A stretch of DNA of 43,574 bases from Pseudomonas sp. (GTDB lineage Bacteria; Pseudomonadota; Gammaproteobacteria; Pseudomonadales; Pseudomonadaceae): the NCBI RefSeq assembly GCF_026224925.1, contig NZ_JAMFRV010000107.1, forward strand, positions 1-43,574. Reading direction: 5' to 3'. Shown here in pieces: positions 33,667-41,680 of the stretch (position 1 is its first letter; every line of letters starts with the position of its first letter). A program made the translations under genes and the position numbers. Under the pieces are notes generated by a model. That model made no database searches and was not told where the DNA came from. It was given only the letters and a program-made list of their open reading frames with translations.

Positions 33667-35328
33667 ATGCGTAAATCGAGATTGAAGATTGCTAATGAAG
33701 CGTGGGGACTGGCAGCGTTGCTGGTGTGCGCGGGGGAAGTGGGCGCAGCGGAGTACGATATCGGCAATCCTGACTTCAACCTGCGCTGGGACAATACCGT
33801 TCGCTACAACATCGGCATGCGCGCTCAGGGACGCAACAGCGCACTGGCCAATAACGCTACCTATGATGAGTCTGATTCCAAGTTCGATCGCGGCGACGTG
33901 GTAACCAACCGCGTCGACCTGATGAGCGAATTCGAATTGACGTACAAGCAGTACCACGGCTTTCGTGTCAGTGGTTCGGGTTGGTACGACCAGGCTTATG
34001 CTGATGACGATGTCAAGACCAACGGTGGCAACGTCTATTACCCCGGAGCACCTGCCGGGCCCAGTACGCCGAGCTATCGTGGCGGTGAGTATTCCGGGCA
34101 GACCAAACGCTACCATAACGGCCCCAGCGGAGAACTGCTCGATGCCTTTGCCTTCACCCGATTTGACCTGGGTGACATCCCGATCAGCCTTCGCGCCGGT
34201 CGGCACACGGTCTATTGGGGCAATGGCTTACTAATCGCTGGCCATGCCATGTCTTACTCCCAGGCACCCATCGACGGGCGCAAGGCTCTGGCCAATCCTG
34301 GCACTGAAACCCGCGAGATATTCCTGCCGTTGACGCAGATTTCCGGCCAGGCACAGGTGACCGACAAACTCTCGGTCGCCGCGCAATATTTCCTGGAGTG
34401 GGACACCACCCGTGCACCGGAAGGCGGTACCTACCTGGCGGGGGCGGACGTCCAGCTACAAGGTCCGAACCAGCTACCGGTCGCCCCCGGTTTCGCCTTG
34501 CCGATCATCGACCCGAAAACCCCGAAAAACGCCGGTAACTGGGGGGTGATGGCGACCTACAGCCTCGACTTCATGCATTCGGACATCAGTGCTGCCTATC
34601 GCGAGTTCGACGACTACAACCCTTGGGGTCTGCAGGTCGGTTCGGACTTTGCGCGTTATATCTACGCCGAAAACGTCAAGCAATACAGCCTCGGTTGGGC
34701 GGCGGGACCGGTCTTGGGCGGTGCCTCGGTCGGGGTTGATTTGTCATATCGGCAGAACGCCCCACTGATGTCTAGCAGCTTCGGCCTGGTGGATAACCAG
34801 GGTGCACGGGGCGATACCTGGCACGTGGTCGCCAACAGCCTGTGGCTGCTGCCGCAGACTCGGTTCTTTGACACCGGCAACCTGATCACGGAAATCGCCT
34901 ACAGCCATTTGCAGCAAGTCACCAAGAACGAAAACCAGTTCCGCGGCGAGGGATACGGCGGCTGCGTGGGGCAGGACAGGAGCGACGGCTGCGCCACCAA
35001 GAACTATGTCGGTGTTGCAGTCAGTTTCGCTCCGCAATGGTTGGGTGTGTTTCCCGGCTGGAACCTGTCGGCGCCGATCAGCTTCGACTACGGCGTGTCC
35101 GGCAATGCGGCCACCGGTGGCGGCAGCGAAGGCAAGTACAGCTACAAAGTCGGAGTCAAGGGCGTGCTCGATGAACGCTACGAAGTGACCCTGGCCTACA
35201 TCGGTTATGGCAGCGACACCAAAGAGCGCTATGTGCCCGGCGTAGGCAATACCGTGGTTGGTGGACGCGGCGATATCGGTCTGACCGACCGAGACTGGGT
35301 GTCGCTGACCCTGAGTACGGCCTTCTGA
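33667..35328 (+). CDS. DUF1302 outer-membrane beta-barrel protein (copy 2)
   Basis: The 553-residue protein has a signal peptide (cut near VGAAE), then NPDFNLRWDNTVRYNIGMRAQ and YDESDSKFDRGDVVTNRVDL, which closely follow copy 1. Aromatic-rich strands follow and the chain ends in Phe (VSLTLSTAF). It should form a large outer-membrane channel. It is the first gene of operon D, with GGAG before the ATG, and is followed by DUF1329 copy 2 after 48 bp. Having two DUF1302/DUF1329 pairs in one island suggests either two related substrates or an old duplication of the uptake module. Confidence 0.9.
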   Translation: MRKSRLKIANEAWGLAALLVCAGEVGAAEYDIGNPDFNLRWDNTVRYNIGMRAQGRNSALANNATYDESDSKFDRGDVVTNRVDLMSEFELTYKQYHGFRVSGSGWYDQAYADDDVKTNGGNVYYPGAPAGPSTPSYRGGEYSGQTKRYHNGPSGELLDAFAFTRFDLGDIPISLRAGRHTVYWGNGLLIAGHAMSYSQAPIDGRKALANPGTETREIFLPLTQISGQAQVTDKLSVAAQYFLEWDTTRAPEGGTYLAGADVQLQGPNQLPVAPGFALPIIDPKTPKNAGNWGVMATYSLDFMHSDISAAYREFDDYNPWGLQVGSDFARYIYAENVKQYSLGWAAGPVLGGASVGVDLSYRQNAPLMSSSFGLVDNQGARGDTWHVVANSLWLLPQTRFFDTGNLITEIAYSHLQQVTKNENQFRGEGYGGCVGQDRSDGCATKNYVGVAVSFAPQWLGVFPGWNLSAPISFDYGVSGNAATGGGSEGKYSYKVGVKGVLDERYEVTLAYIGYGSDTKERYVPGVGNTVVGGRGDIGLTDRDWVSLTLSTAF

Positions 35329-35376
35329 TCGACCTGCGCTGCAACGACACCCAATAACAATGACGGGAGAATTCTC

Positions 35377-36735
35377 ATGAAATTTATATGGACAGGTTTT
35401 CTGGCCGCCGCGCTGATACCCGTGTTCTCTACACCGACCTTCGCCGACGAAAACTCCGTACCGGCTGATCTGGGCGCGCGCTTGACCCGTTTCGGCGCTA
35501 TCACTGCTGGCAACGCGGCAGGGACCATTCCTGCTTATGACGGCGGCTTGAAAGTGCCCGCGGGCATGGTCCCCGGAGACGGTAACTGGCCCAACCCTTT
35601 TCCTGGCGAGAAACCACGGCTGCGCATCACGGCCGCCAACGCCGCGCAGTACGCCGACCAGCTGGGGGCGGGGCAAATGCAATTGCTCAAGCAGAACCCT
35701 TCGACCTACTACCTGGAGGTTTACCCAACGCACCGTACGGCGGCGTTTCCCGAGAACTTCCTCGCTGCGACCCAACGTAACGCCAGTAATCCTGAGTGCA
35801 AGACGCTAAACGATGGGTTGTCCATGGCCGAAGCCTGCCGGGGAGGGCTGCCGTTTCCGCTGCCGAAGAACGGCATGCAAGTGATGTGGAATTACCTGCT
35901 TAATTACCAAGGTGTCAACGGCTGGGACTGGAACCACAGCGCCTATGTGGTCAGCCAAGGGCGGCCAACGTTGACCAACACCAACCGCTCGACGGGTGAG
36001 AAGCCCTTCTATCAAGTCGATGAACCGACCCGTGACCCAAAAATGGGTTCGCGGATTTGGTCCCGAACCATGGCGCCGGCGCGCAATGCCGGACAGGCGT
36101 CGGGTTATTGGGATTACCTCGATCCCGTGGCCGAGGCCCGTTACGCCTGGAGTTACTCCACCGGACAGCGACGCGTGCGCAAAGCCCCGGAATTTGCCTA
36201 TGACACACCCAACTCTGCCTTCGGTGGTGTGGCCTTCTACGACGAAATCTTCCTGTTTTCGGGAAAGATGGACCGCTTCGATTGGAAGCTGGTTGGCAAG
36301 AAGGAAATGTTCATTCCCTACAGCAACTATGACCTGAAGTGGAAATGCGACATGACCACCAAGTTGATGGAGAAACACATCAATCCGGATTGTGAGCGCT
36401 GGGAGTTGCATCGGGTCTGGGTGGTGGAAGCCACACGTAAGGATGGCATACGGCATGCCCAGAAGATCCGCCGCTATTACATCGACGAGGACACCTTCGG
36501 CGCTGCGATCTACGACGCCTGGGACGACAGCGGCGCGCTGTTTCGCACCGGCTCCCAATACAACATTGAGGCCTACGGCGTTCCCAACAACCCGCAGGAA
36601 GATTCGTACTCGCTGTACGACTTCACCCGCGATCAGTACGGCATGTTCGGCAACGGTCCGACCCGCTATCGCCAGGCTCCGGTGGCCGAGCGCGAGGCCA
36701 ATCCGCAAACCATCGCTGGCGGCCAGACCCGATGA
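35377..36735 (+). CDS. DUF1329 periplasmic protein (copy 2)
   Basis: The 452-residue protein has a clean signal peptide (MKFIWTGFLAAALIPVFSTPTFA, then DEN) without a lipobox. It carries the family signatures LTRFGAITAGNAAGTIPAYDGG, EVYPTHRTAAFP, CRGGLPFPLPKNG and CERWELHRVWVVEAT. It is clearly paralogous to the gene at 12861, though copy 1 may be a lipoprotein and this one is probably soluble. The proposed role is to accept a hydrophobic compound from the DUF1302 channel. Its stop overlaps an upstream alternative start of the SDR gene by 4 bp (ATGA), so the genes are at least tightly packed. Confidence 0.9.
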   Translation: MKFIWTGFLAAALIPVFSTPTFADENSVPADLGARLTRFGAITAGNAAGTIPAYDGGLKVPAGMVPGDGNWPNPFPGEKPRLRITAANAAQYADQLGAGQMQLLKQNPSTYYLEVYPTHRTAAFPENFLAATQRNASNPECKTLNDGLSMAEACRGGLPFPLPKNGMQVMWNYLLNYQGVNGWDWNHSAYVVSQGRPTLTNTNRSTGEKPFYQVDEPTRDPKMGSRIWSRTMAPARNAGQASGYWDYLDPVAEARYAWSYSTGQRRVRKAPEFAYDTPNSAFGGVAFYDEIFLFSGKMDRFDWKLVGKKEMFIPYSNYDLKWKCDMTTKLMEKHINPDCERWELHRVWVVEATRKDGIRHAQKIRRYYIDEDTFGAAIYDAWDDSGALFRTGSQYNIEAYGVPNNPQEDSYSLYDFTRDQYGMFGNGPTRYRQAPVAEREANPQTIAGGQTR

Positions 36736-36758
36736 GTACTGAACAGGAGCGTAAAACC

Positions 36759-37556
36759 ATGAATCGTCTCAAAGGAAAAGTCGCGGTGATCACCGGCGCG
36801 GGCAGCGGCATCGGTCGGATCAGCGCACAGACATTCGCCCGGGAGGGCGCGCAGGTGGTGGTCACTGACCTGTATGCCGCCAGCGCAGAGGAGGTCGCAC
36901 GTTCGATAAATGAAGCAGGCGGCAGCGCCCTGGCGCTGAAGGTCGATGTCGGCGTGGAAGCCGACCTCAAGCACATGATCGATAGCACCATTGACCACTT
37001 CGGACGCATCGACGTGCTGTTCAACAACGCGGTCAGCAAGAACCCGGCGACGGCGCGTGATGTGGACTTCATTGACTTCAACGAAGCGCTGTTCCACACC
37101 AATATGCGCGTCAACGTGCTGGGCGGGGTGCTGGCGTGCAAGTGGGCGTTGCCGCACATGCTGGCGCAGGGCAGCGGCTCGATCATCTTTACCTCGTCCA
37201 CCAGTTCGATTGCCGGTGAAGTCGCGCAGTTCAGCTATGGCGCTTCCAAGGCCGCCGTCAATTGGTACACACAGACCATTGCGGCCACCTTCGGCAAGCG
37301 TGGCGTGCGCTGCAACGCGATCTTGCCGGGTGTGATCCGCACCCCGGCGCTGGAAGGCTGGGCCAACGAAGCCATGACCCAGGCGTTCCTCGATATCCAG
37401 AACGTTCCGAGGCTGGGCGAGCCAGAAGATATCGCGGCGATGGCGCTGTTCCTGGCCAGCGATGAATCCGCTTACGTGAACGGTGCATTGATGCGTGTCG
37501 ACGGCGGTATGAGTTGCGCCACACCTATGGTGCCGGTGGTACGGGCCTGGCTTTGA
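36759..37556 (+). CDS. Short-chain dehydrogenase/reductase (operon D, SDR 3)
   Basis: The track starts at 36732 (ATGA overlap with DUF1329). The ATG at 36759, with CAGGAGCG upstream, gives the usual SDR N-terminus MNRLKGKVAVITG (265 residues). It has TGAGSGIG (12-19), Asp37 (NAD preference), NNAV in place of NNAG, Ser146/147, Tyr160 and Lys164 (YGASKAAV) and a C-terminal DGG. It probably oxidises a secondary alcohol of a pathway intermediate. The neighbour downstream is the epoxide-hydrolase-like protein; a diol produced by such an enzyme would be a suitable SDR substrate, but this is inference. Confidence 0.9.
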   Translation: MNRLKGKVAVITGAGSGIGRISAQTFAREGAQVVVTDLYAASAEEVARSINEAGGSALALKVDVGVEADLKHMIDSTIDHFGRIDVLFNNAVSKNPATARDVDFIDFNEALFHTNMRVNVLGGVLACKWALPHMLAQGSGSIIFTSSTSSIAGEVAQFSYGASKAAVNWYTQTIAATFGKRGVRCNAILPGVIRTPALEGWANEAMTQAFLDIQNVPRLGEPEDIAAMALFLASDESAYVNGALMRVDGGMSCATPMVPVVRAWL

Positions 37557-37594
37557 ATCTGGCTAGAAAACTGATCTAAACAGGAAGTTCTCAA

Positions 37595-38029
37595 ATGGGC
37601 ATGCCACAAGAAAATCTGATTCGCGAATTTTGCCAGGCCTGGGGCGATGGTTCCGCCGAGTCGCGACCGCAGTTGGAAAAAATTCTCTCGATGCTGGCCG
37701 AGGATGCGGTCTGGCAGCTCTGGGTGCCGGGAGGCCCAGTGATTCGTGGGCGCGAGTCGTTGCGGCTGGAGATCCAGCGGCAGATGTCCTACGTCACCCA
37801 CAACCTTTGCACAATCAAAAATATCGTCTCGTCAGACCGCGTGGTGATGACCGAGCGCGATGACTACGCCGTGTCCAGCGGAAAACCGATGCCGCACTCG
37901 ATGGTGGCGGTGTTTGAGTTGGATGAGTGCGGCTTGATCACTGCTTGGCGCGAGTACTTGGATACCGCCGATCTGGCGAAGAAAAAGGGCGTCGCGCTGG
38001 AACAGGTCGGGGGGCCGGCTCGGGCGTAG
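37595..38029 (+). CDS. SnoaL-fold protein resembling limonene-1,2-epoxide hydrolase
   Basis: The 144-residue protein belongs to the NTF2/SnoaL fold. Its C-terminal half follows the limonene-epoxide hydrolase pattern: TERDD (Arg88, Asp90) and WREYLD (Asp123) correspond to the Asp-Arg-Asp triad that activates water in that enzyme. The Tyr/Asn pair that helps position the water in characterised enzymes seems replaced (VWQLW), so an epoxide-hydrolase reaction is plausible but not certain. An isomerase, dehydratase or non-catalytic SnoaL protein is the alternative. It lies within operon D between an SDR and an APH-type protein. AGGAAG precedes the ATG. Confidence 0.75.
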   Translation: MGMPQENLIREFCQAWGDGSAESRPQLEKILSMLAEDAVWQLWVPGGPVIRGRESLRLEIQRQMSYVTHNLCTIKNIVSSDRVVMTERDDYAVSSGKPMPHSMVAVFELDECGLITAWREYLDTADLAKKKGVALEQVGGPARA

Positions 38030-38060
38030 ACCCCGGCCGTGGCAACTAATGGAGAACGTT

Positions 38061-39443
38061 ATGCAAACATCAGAACAACAAGGCTCGAAACAACAAGCGC
38101 AAAGCAGCTCGGTCGTCGAGGACAACTTGCGGCGTTGCGTCGAGCAGCTTTTGGGGGGCCGGGTGACTGACATGCAGCGCCTGATTCGCTGGCGTCCGGC
38201 CTGGAATATCCAGGTGCAGCGCGGTGACGAAACCATCGGCGTGCACATCCGCGGCGAGCGTGGTGGCGATGTCAGCCCGTTCCCGGACTTGCGACGCGAG
38301 GCTGATATCCTGATCCTGCTGGGCGAACAGGGCATCCCGGTGCCCAGAATCTACGGCTTCTGCGAAGACCCTCAGGCCATCATCATGGAACTGGTGCCGG
38401 GCACCCGCGACGTTAGTGCTGCGGTGGGTGACAAACAGCGTCATTCGGTGGCGCGCCAGTATGTGCGGGCTATGGCGGCCATGCATCAGTTGCCCGTCCA
38501 GTCGTTCGTCGACAAGGGCATACGGCTGCAACGCACCGCCACCGAGATTTCCCTGGCCGGACTCGAAGCCTATTACCCCTTGTACGAGCGCAACAAGAGT
38601 AAGCCCCAGCCTTTGGTGGAGTTCGCCCTTGGCTGGCTGCGTCGCAACGTCCCTCAACAGCGGACCAAGGCTGCATTTGTGCAGTACGACTCGGGTCAGT
38701 TCCTGTTCGAGAACGGCCAGGTCAACGCGTTGTATGACTTCGAATTCGCCATGATCGGCGACCCGCTGGCGGATCTGGCATCAGCACGGATGCGTGACAA
38801 CTACGAGCCACTGGGCGAGACGTTCAGTGAGCTGTATCGCTATTACCAGCAACTGACCGGCGAGCCGGCTGATCCGGACGTGGTGCGCTTCCATACCGCG
38901 CTGTTTTCCACGGTTAGCGCCATGCAGTTTTCCTCAACGGTCGCTACGCCGCAGCCCGGCGATCCCCATGACACCTACCTCGAATTCGATTTGGCGTTGC
39001 GTCGGGTGGTGGTGCATGCCCTGGCCGAATCCATGGGTATCGGCATCGAAATCCCGCCGCAGCATATCGTCGAAACCGGACCCAATGCGTCGCTGCTGGG
39101 GATGCTCGAAGACTCCCTGGCGCAATTGGAGGTGGACACTGAGTTTCAGCAATCGCGGCGTAAGGCTGTGAGCAAGATCATCGAATACCTGGGCAAAGCC
39201 GACGCCATGACGCTGAGCCTGCAACGCCAGGATCAGCACGAGGCCGAGCTGTTATTAGGGCGCCGTTTCGACGACTACGCACAGATGGACCCGGCGCTGG
39301 ACGCTTTCGTGCGCAGTGTGGGGCCGGAATACGACCAGCGCTTGTTGAAGCTGTTCATGTCACAGATTGAACGACGGGTTCAGGTATTTGGCGGCACCGC
39401 CATCGGCGCCTCGGCCAGTCATATCGATCTTCCACCCATTTAG
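38061..39443 (+). CDS. APH-type phosphotransferase-like protein with altered catalytic loop
   Basis: Of two tandem ATGs the second (38061, GGAG 6 nt upstream) is preferred, giving 460 residues. The N-terminal about 280 residues follow the APH/choline-kinase fold (WRPAWNIQVQRG, IPVPRIYGFCED, IIMELVPG). The Brenner motif HGDxxxxN is changed to QYDSGQ: Asp210 is kept, His and Gly are lost, Asn becomes Gln, and the loop is two residues shorter. The metal-binding YDFE (Asp226) is kept. A C-terminal helical extension of about 150 residues follows. It may be a kinase with unusual chemistry or a substrate-binding pseudokinase. It is the second APH-type gene of the island and is only distantly like the one at 26652. 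Confidence 0.82.
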   Translation: MQTSEQQGSKQQAQSSSVVEDNLRRCVEQLLGGRVTDMQRLIRWRPAWNIQVQRGDETIGVHIRGERGGDVSPFPDLRREADILILLGEQGIPVPRIYGFCEDPQAIIMELVPGTRDVSAAVGDKQRHSVARQYVRAMAAMHQLPVQSFVDKGIRLQRTATEISLAGLEAYYPLYERNKSKPQPLVEFALGWLRRNVPQQRTKAAFVQYDSGQFLFENGQVNALYDFEFAMIGDPLADLASARMRDNYEPLGETFSELYRYYQQLTGEPADPDVVRFHTALFSTVSAMQFSSTVATPQPGDPHDTYLEFDLALRRVVVHALAESMGIGIEIPPQHIVETGPNASLLGMLEDSLAQLEVDTEFQQSRRKAVSKIIEYLGKADAMTLSLQRQDQHEAELLLGRRFDDYAQMDPALDAFVRSVGPEYDQRLLKLFMSQIERRVQVFGGTAIGASASHIDLPPI

Positions 39444-39457
39444 TGCCAGGAGTTCGC

Positions 39458-40270
39458 ATGTCAGCCTTCGACAACTTCAAACAAAAATACGGTCCATGGG
39501 CGTTGATTGCCGGCGCCTCCCACGGCGTCGGGGCAGCCTTTGCCCGACAATTGGCCGAGCGCGGATTGAACTGCGTGCTGGTCGCGCGGCGTGAGGATGC
39601 CTTGCGCGATCTGCAGCAGGAATTGATCGAGCGTTACGCCGTTGAGGTGAGAGTCATCAGCCTGGACCTCGCACAACCCGATGCAGCAGTACGGTTGATC
39701 GCTGCGGTGGCGGATCTGGACATCGGTCTGTTGGTTTACAACGCGGGTGGCGACCCGTACATCACCCGGTTCCTAGATAGCTCCACGGACGATTGGGCCT
39801 CGCTGCTGCGGCTCAACGCCTTGACCGTGATGGAGTGCTGCCATGGATTCGGCGCCAGGATGTTCGAGCGTCAGCGCGGCGGGCTGGTGCTCGTCGGTTC
39901 GCAATCGGCCTTGGGCGGCATTCGCAAGCTGGCCATGTACAGCGCGACCAAGGCCTTTGCACTGAACCTCGGTGAATCGCTCTGGGCCGAATGGAAGGAC
40001 CACGGCATCGATGTCCTGAACCTGCTGATCGGTACCGTGGATACGCCGACCATGCGCCAGGCCATGGTCAAGCTGAACATCAAGGATGCCCTGAGCATGG
40101 AACTGCCCAGCGCGTCCGATATCGTGACCATCGCCCTGCATGAACTGCCCTATGGCCCGACCTTTGTCCACCCCGAAGACACCGTTGGCGATGGAGCAAT
40201 GAGGCAGGCCCGGCGAGCGCATGTGATCAAGATAAGCGCCGAAGCAGCGGTGTTCATTGGTGCGGATTGA
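39458..40270 (+). CDS. Short-chain dehydrogenase/reductase (operon D, SDR 4)
   Basis: The track uses a GTG at 39443. The ATG at 39458 with CAGGAG upstream gives 270 residues starting MSAFDNFKQKYGPWALIAGAS. It has GASHGVG (19-25), Arg44/45 after the second strand (NADPH preference), NAGG (95-98), Ser148, Tyr161 and Lys165 (YSATKAF). The AxGASHGVG and SATKAF wording and the missing C-terminal DGG place it with the DltE/YqjQ-type SDRs (Sdr-A group) rather than FabG-like ones. It differs in subfamily from SDRs 1-3, so it probably has a different substrate or runs as a reductase. Confidence 0.88.
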   Translation: MSAFDNFKQKYGPWALIAGASHGVGAAFARQLAERGLNCVLVARREDALRDLQQELIERYAVEVRVISLDLAQPDAAVRLIAAVADLDIGLLVYNAGGDPYITRFLDSSTDDWASLLRLNALTVMECCHGFGARMFERQRGGLVLVGSQSALGGIRKLAMYSATKAFALNLGESLWAEWKDHGIDVLNLLIGTVDTPTMRQAMVKLNIKDALSMELPSASDIVTIALHELPYGPTFVHPEDTVGDGAMRQARRAHVIKISAEAAVFIGAD

Positions 40271-40338
40271 CACATCGCGTCAGGCTGATCACACGTGCGG
40301 TAGCGGATTTAACGTTTGTTTAATCAAGAGAACCCGAC

Positions 40339-41616
40339 ATGAAAACCTTTAACTCGATTGAGTTCAAACGCGGATGGCGGGTGCTGATTCTGGCGCTGGT
40401 GGGGGTGGCGACAAGCTCCAGTTCATTGCTGCTGTACAGCTTCAGTTCCATGGTTATTCCGCTGGAAAACGCCATGGGTTGGGGGCGCAGTGAATTGCAG
40501 GCGGCCATCACTGCCTTGTCTCTGGGCACTATCGTCGCTTCGCAACTGGCGGGCTGGTTGAACCTGCGGTACGGCCTGCGTACCGTGACCGTGATTTCAT
40601 TGCTGGCGCTGACGATTAGCCTGTTGCTGCTGACGCGTATGGGCGGGTCGATCTGGACGTTATATCTGGGTTTTTTCCTGGTGCCGCTGGCCGGGTTGGG
40701 CACCTTGCAGATCACCTGGTCGCACTTGGTCAATCTGTGGTTCGAAGAGAATCGCGGGCTGGCGCTGGCGATCATTCTCAGTGGCTCAGGTATGGCCGCC
40801 ATCGGGCTACCGCTGATCACCACCTGGGCCGTCACCCGCTGGAACTGGCAGGCCGGATTTATCGCGTTGGCGGTGCTGCCGGTGCTGCTGGCTTTGCCAT
40901 TGGCATTGCGCTGGTTGATGCCCAAGGCGCAGCTCACTCAAACGGCGACTGAATCGCTCGCACCGGTCATCGCTGCATCGGGCATGGTCTTGAGCGACGC
41001 ATTGCGCTCCTGGCGTTTCTGGATCTGCAACCTGTCCATGACCCTGGTGGTGTCCTGTGTCGTGGGGCTGGTGACCAACATCGTGCCCTTGCTACAGGAT
41101 CGCGGGCTGAGCGCCGCGCAAGCCAGTCAGGTATTCAGCACCTTCGGTATTTCCCTGATCTTCGGACGTCTGGTGGTGGGGTATCTGATTGACCGGTTAT
41201 GGGCGCCGGGCGTGGCCGCGCTGGCATTGCTGATGCCCGCGTTCGCCTGCCTGATCTTCGCCTTTGCTGAGTCGGACCCGTTCTGGTTCATCCTCGCGAC
41301 CTTGCTGGTGGGTCTCGGCGCCGGAGCGGAGTTCGACATAGCGGCCTTCTTGATCGCGCGTTATTTCGGCATGCGTGATTACGGCCGTCTGTTCGGCGTG
41401 CATCTAGGTTTGATCACTGCCGGTGCGGCGATCGCGCCTTTGTTCTTTGGCGCGCTATTCAAGCTGACTGGCAGCTATCAGGCGATGCTGATCTTCAGCT
41501 GCGCCTGTTTTATCGTCGGTCCGCTATTGCTGTTGCTGCTGGGCCAATATCCCCGGTTCAGTCAAGAACCCCAGACAGAAAATGATTTCGCCTCACTCAA
41601 AGTGAGACATATTTGA
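40339..41616 (+). CDS. Major facilitator superfamily transporter (monocarboxylate-porter-like)
   Basis: The 425-residue protein has about twelve membrane helices with the central cytoplasmic loop at about 195-220. The motif NLRYGLRT after helix 2 corresponds to MFS motif A, and the layout resembles OFA/MCT-type carboxylate transporters. It lies in the inner membrane and probably imports the organic acid or alcohol substrate, or exports an overflow product. It starts 68 bp after SDR 4 with AAGAGAA upstream and is followed by the MDR gene after 64 bp, so it belongs to operon D or has its own promoter. Confidence 0.9.
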   Translation: MKTFNSIEFKRGWRVLILALVGVATSSSSLLLYSFSSMVIPLENAMGWGRSELQAAITALSLGTIVASQLAGWLNLRYGLRTVTVISLLALTISLLLLTRMGGSIWTLYLGFFLVPLAGLGTLQITWSHLVNLWFEENRGLALAIILSGSGMAAIGLPLITTWAVTRWNWQAGFIALAVLPVLLALPLALRWLMPKAQLTQTATESLAPVIAASGMVLSDALRSWRFWICNLSMTLVVSCVVGLVTNIVPLLQDRGLSAAQASQVFSTFGISLIFGRLVVGYLIDRLWAPGVAALALLMPAFACLIFAFAESDPFWFILATLLVGLGAGAEFDIAAFLIARYFGMRDYGRLFGVHLGLITAGAAIAPLFFGALFKLTGSYQAMLIFSCACFIVGPLLLLLLGQYPRFSQEPQTENDFASLKVRHI

Positions 41617-41680
41617 TAAAACTGTTCTACTATTGCCATTCAGAACCGTTGCTGACCACAAAAACTATAAGGAGTCCGTC

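Noticed and set aside
34744-35775. 343-residue antisense ORF over DUF1302/DUF1329 copy 2
   Set aside because: It spans two good genes and their junction, with no supporting signal.
35806-36708. 300-residue antisense ORF in DUF1329 copy 2
   Set aside because: Mirror frame of a conserved gene, Val/Arg/Gly-rich, no domain.
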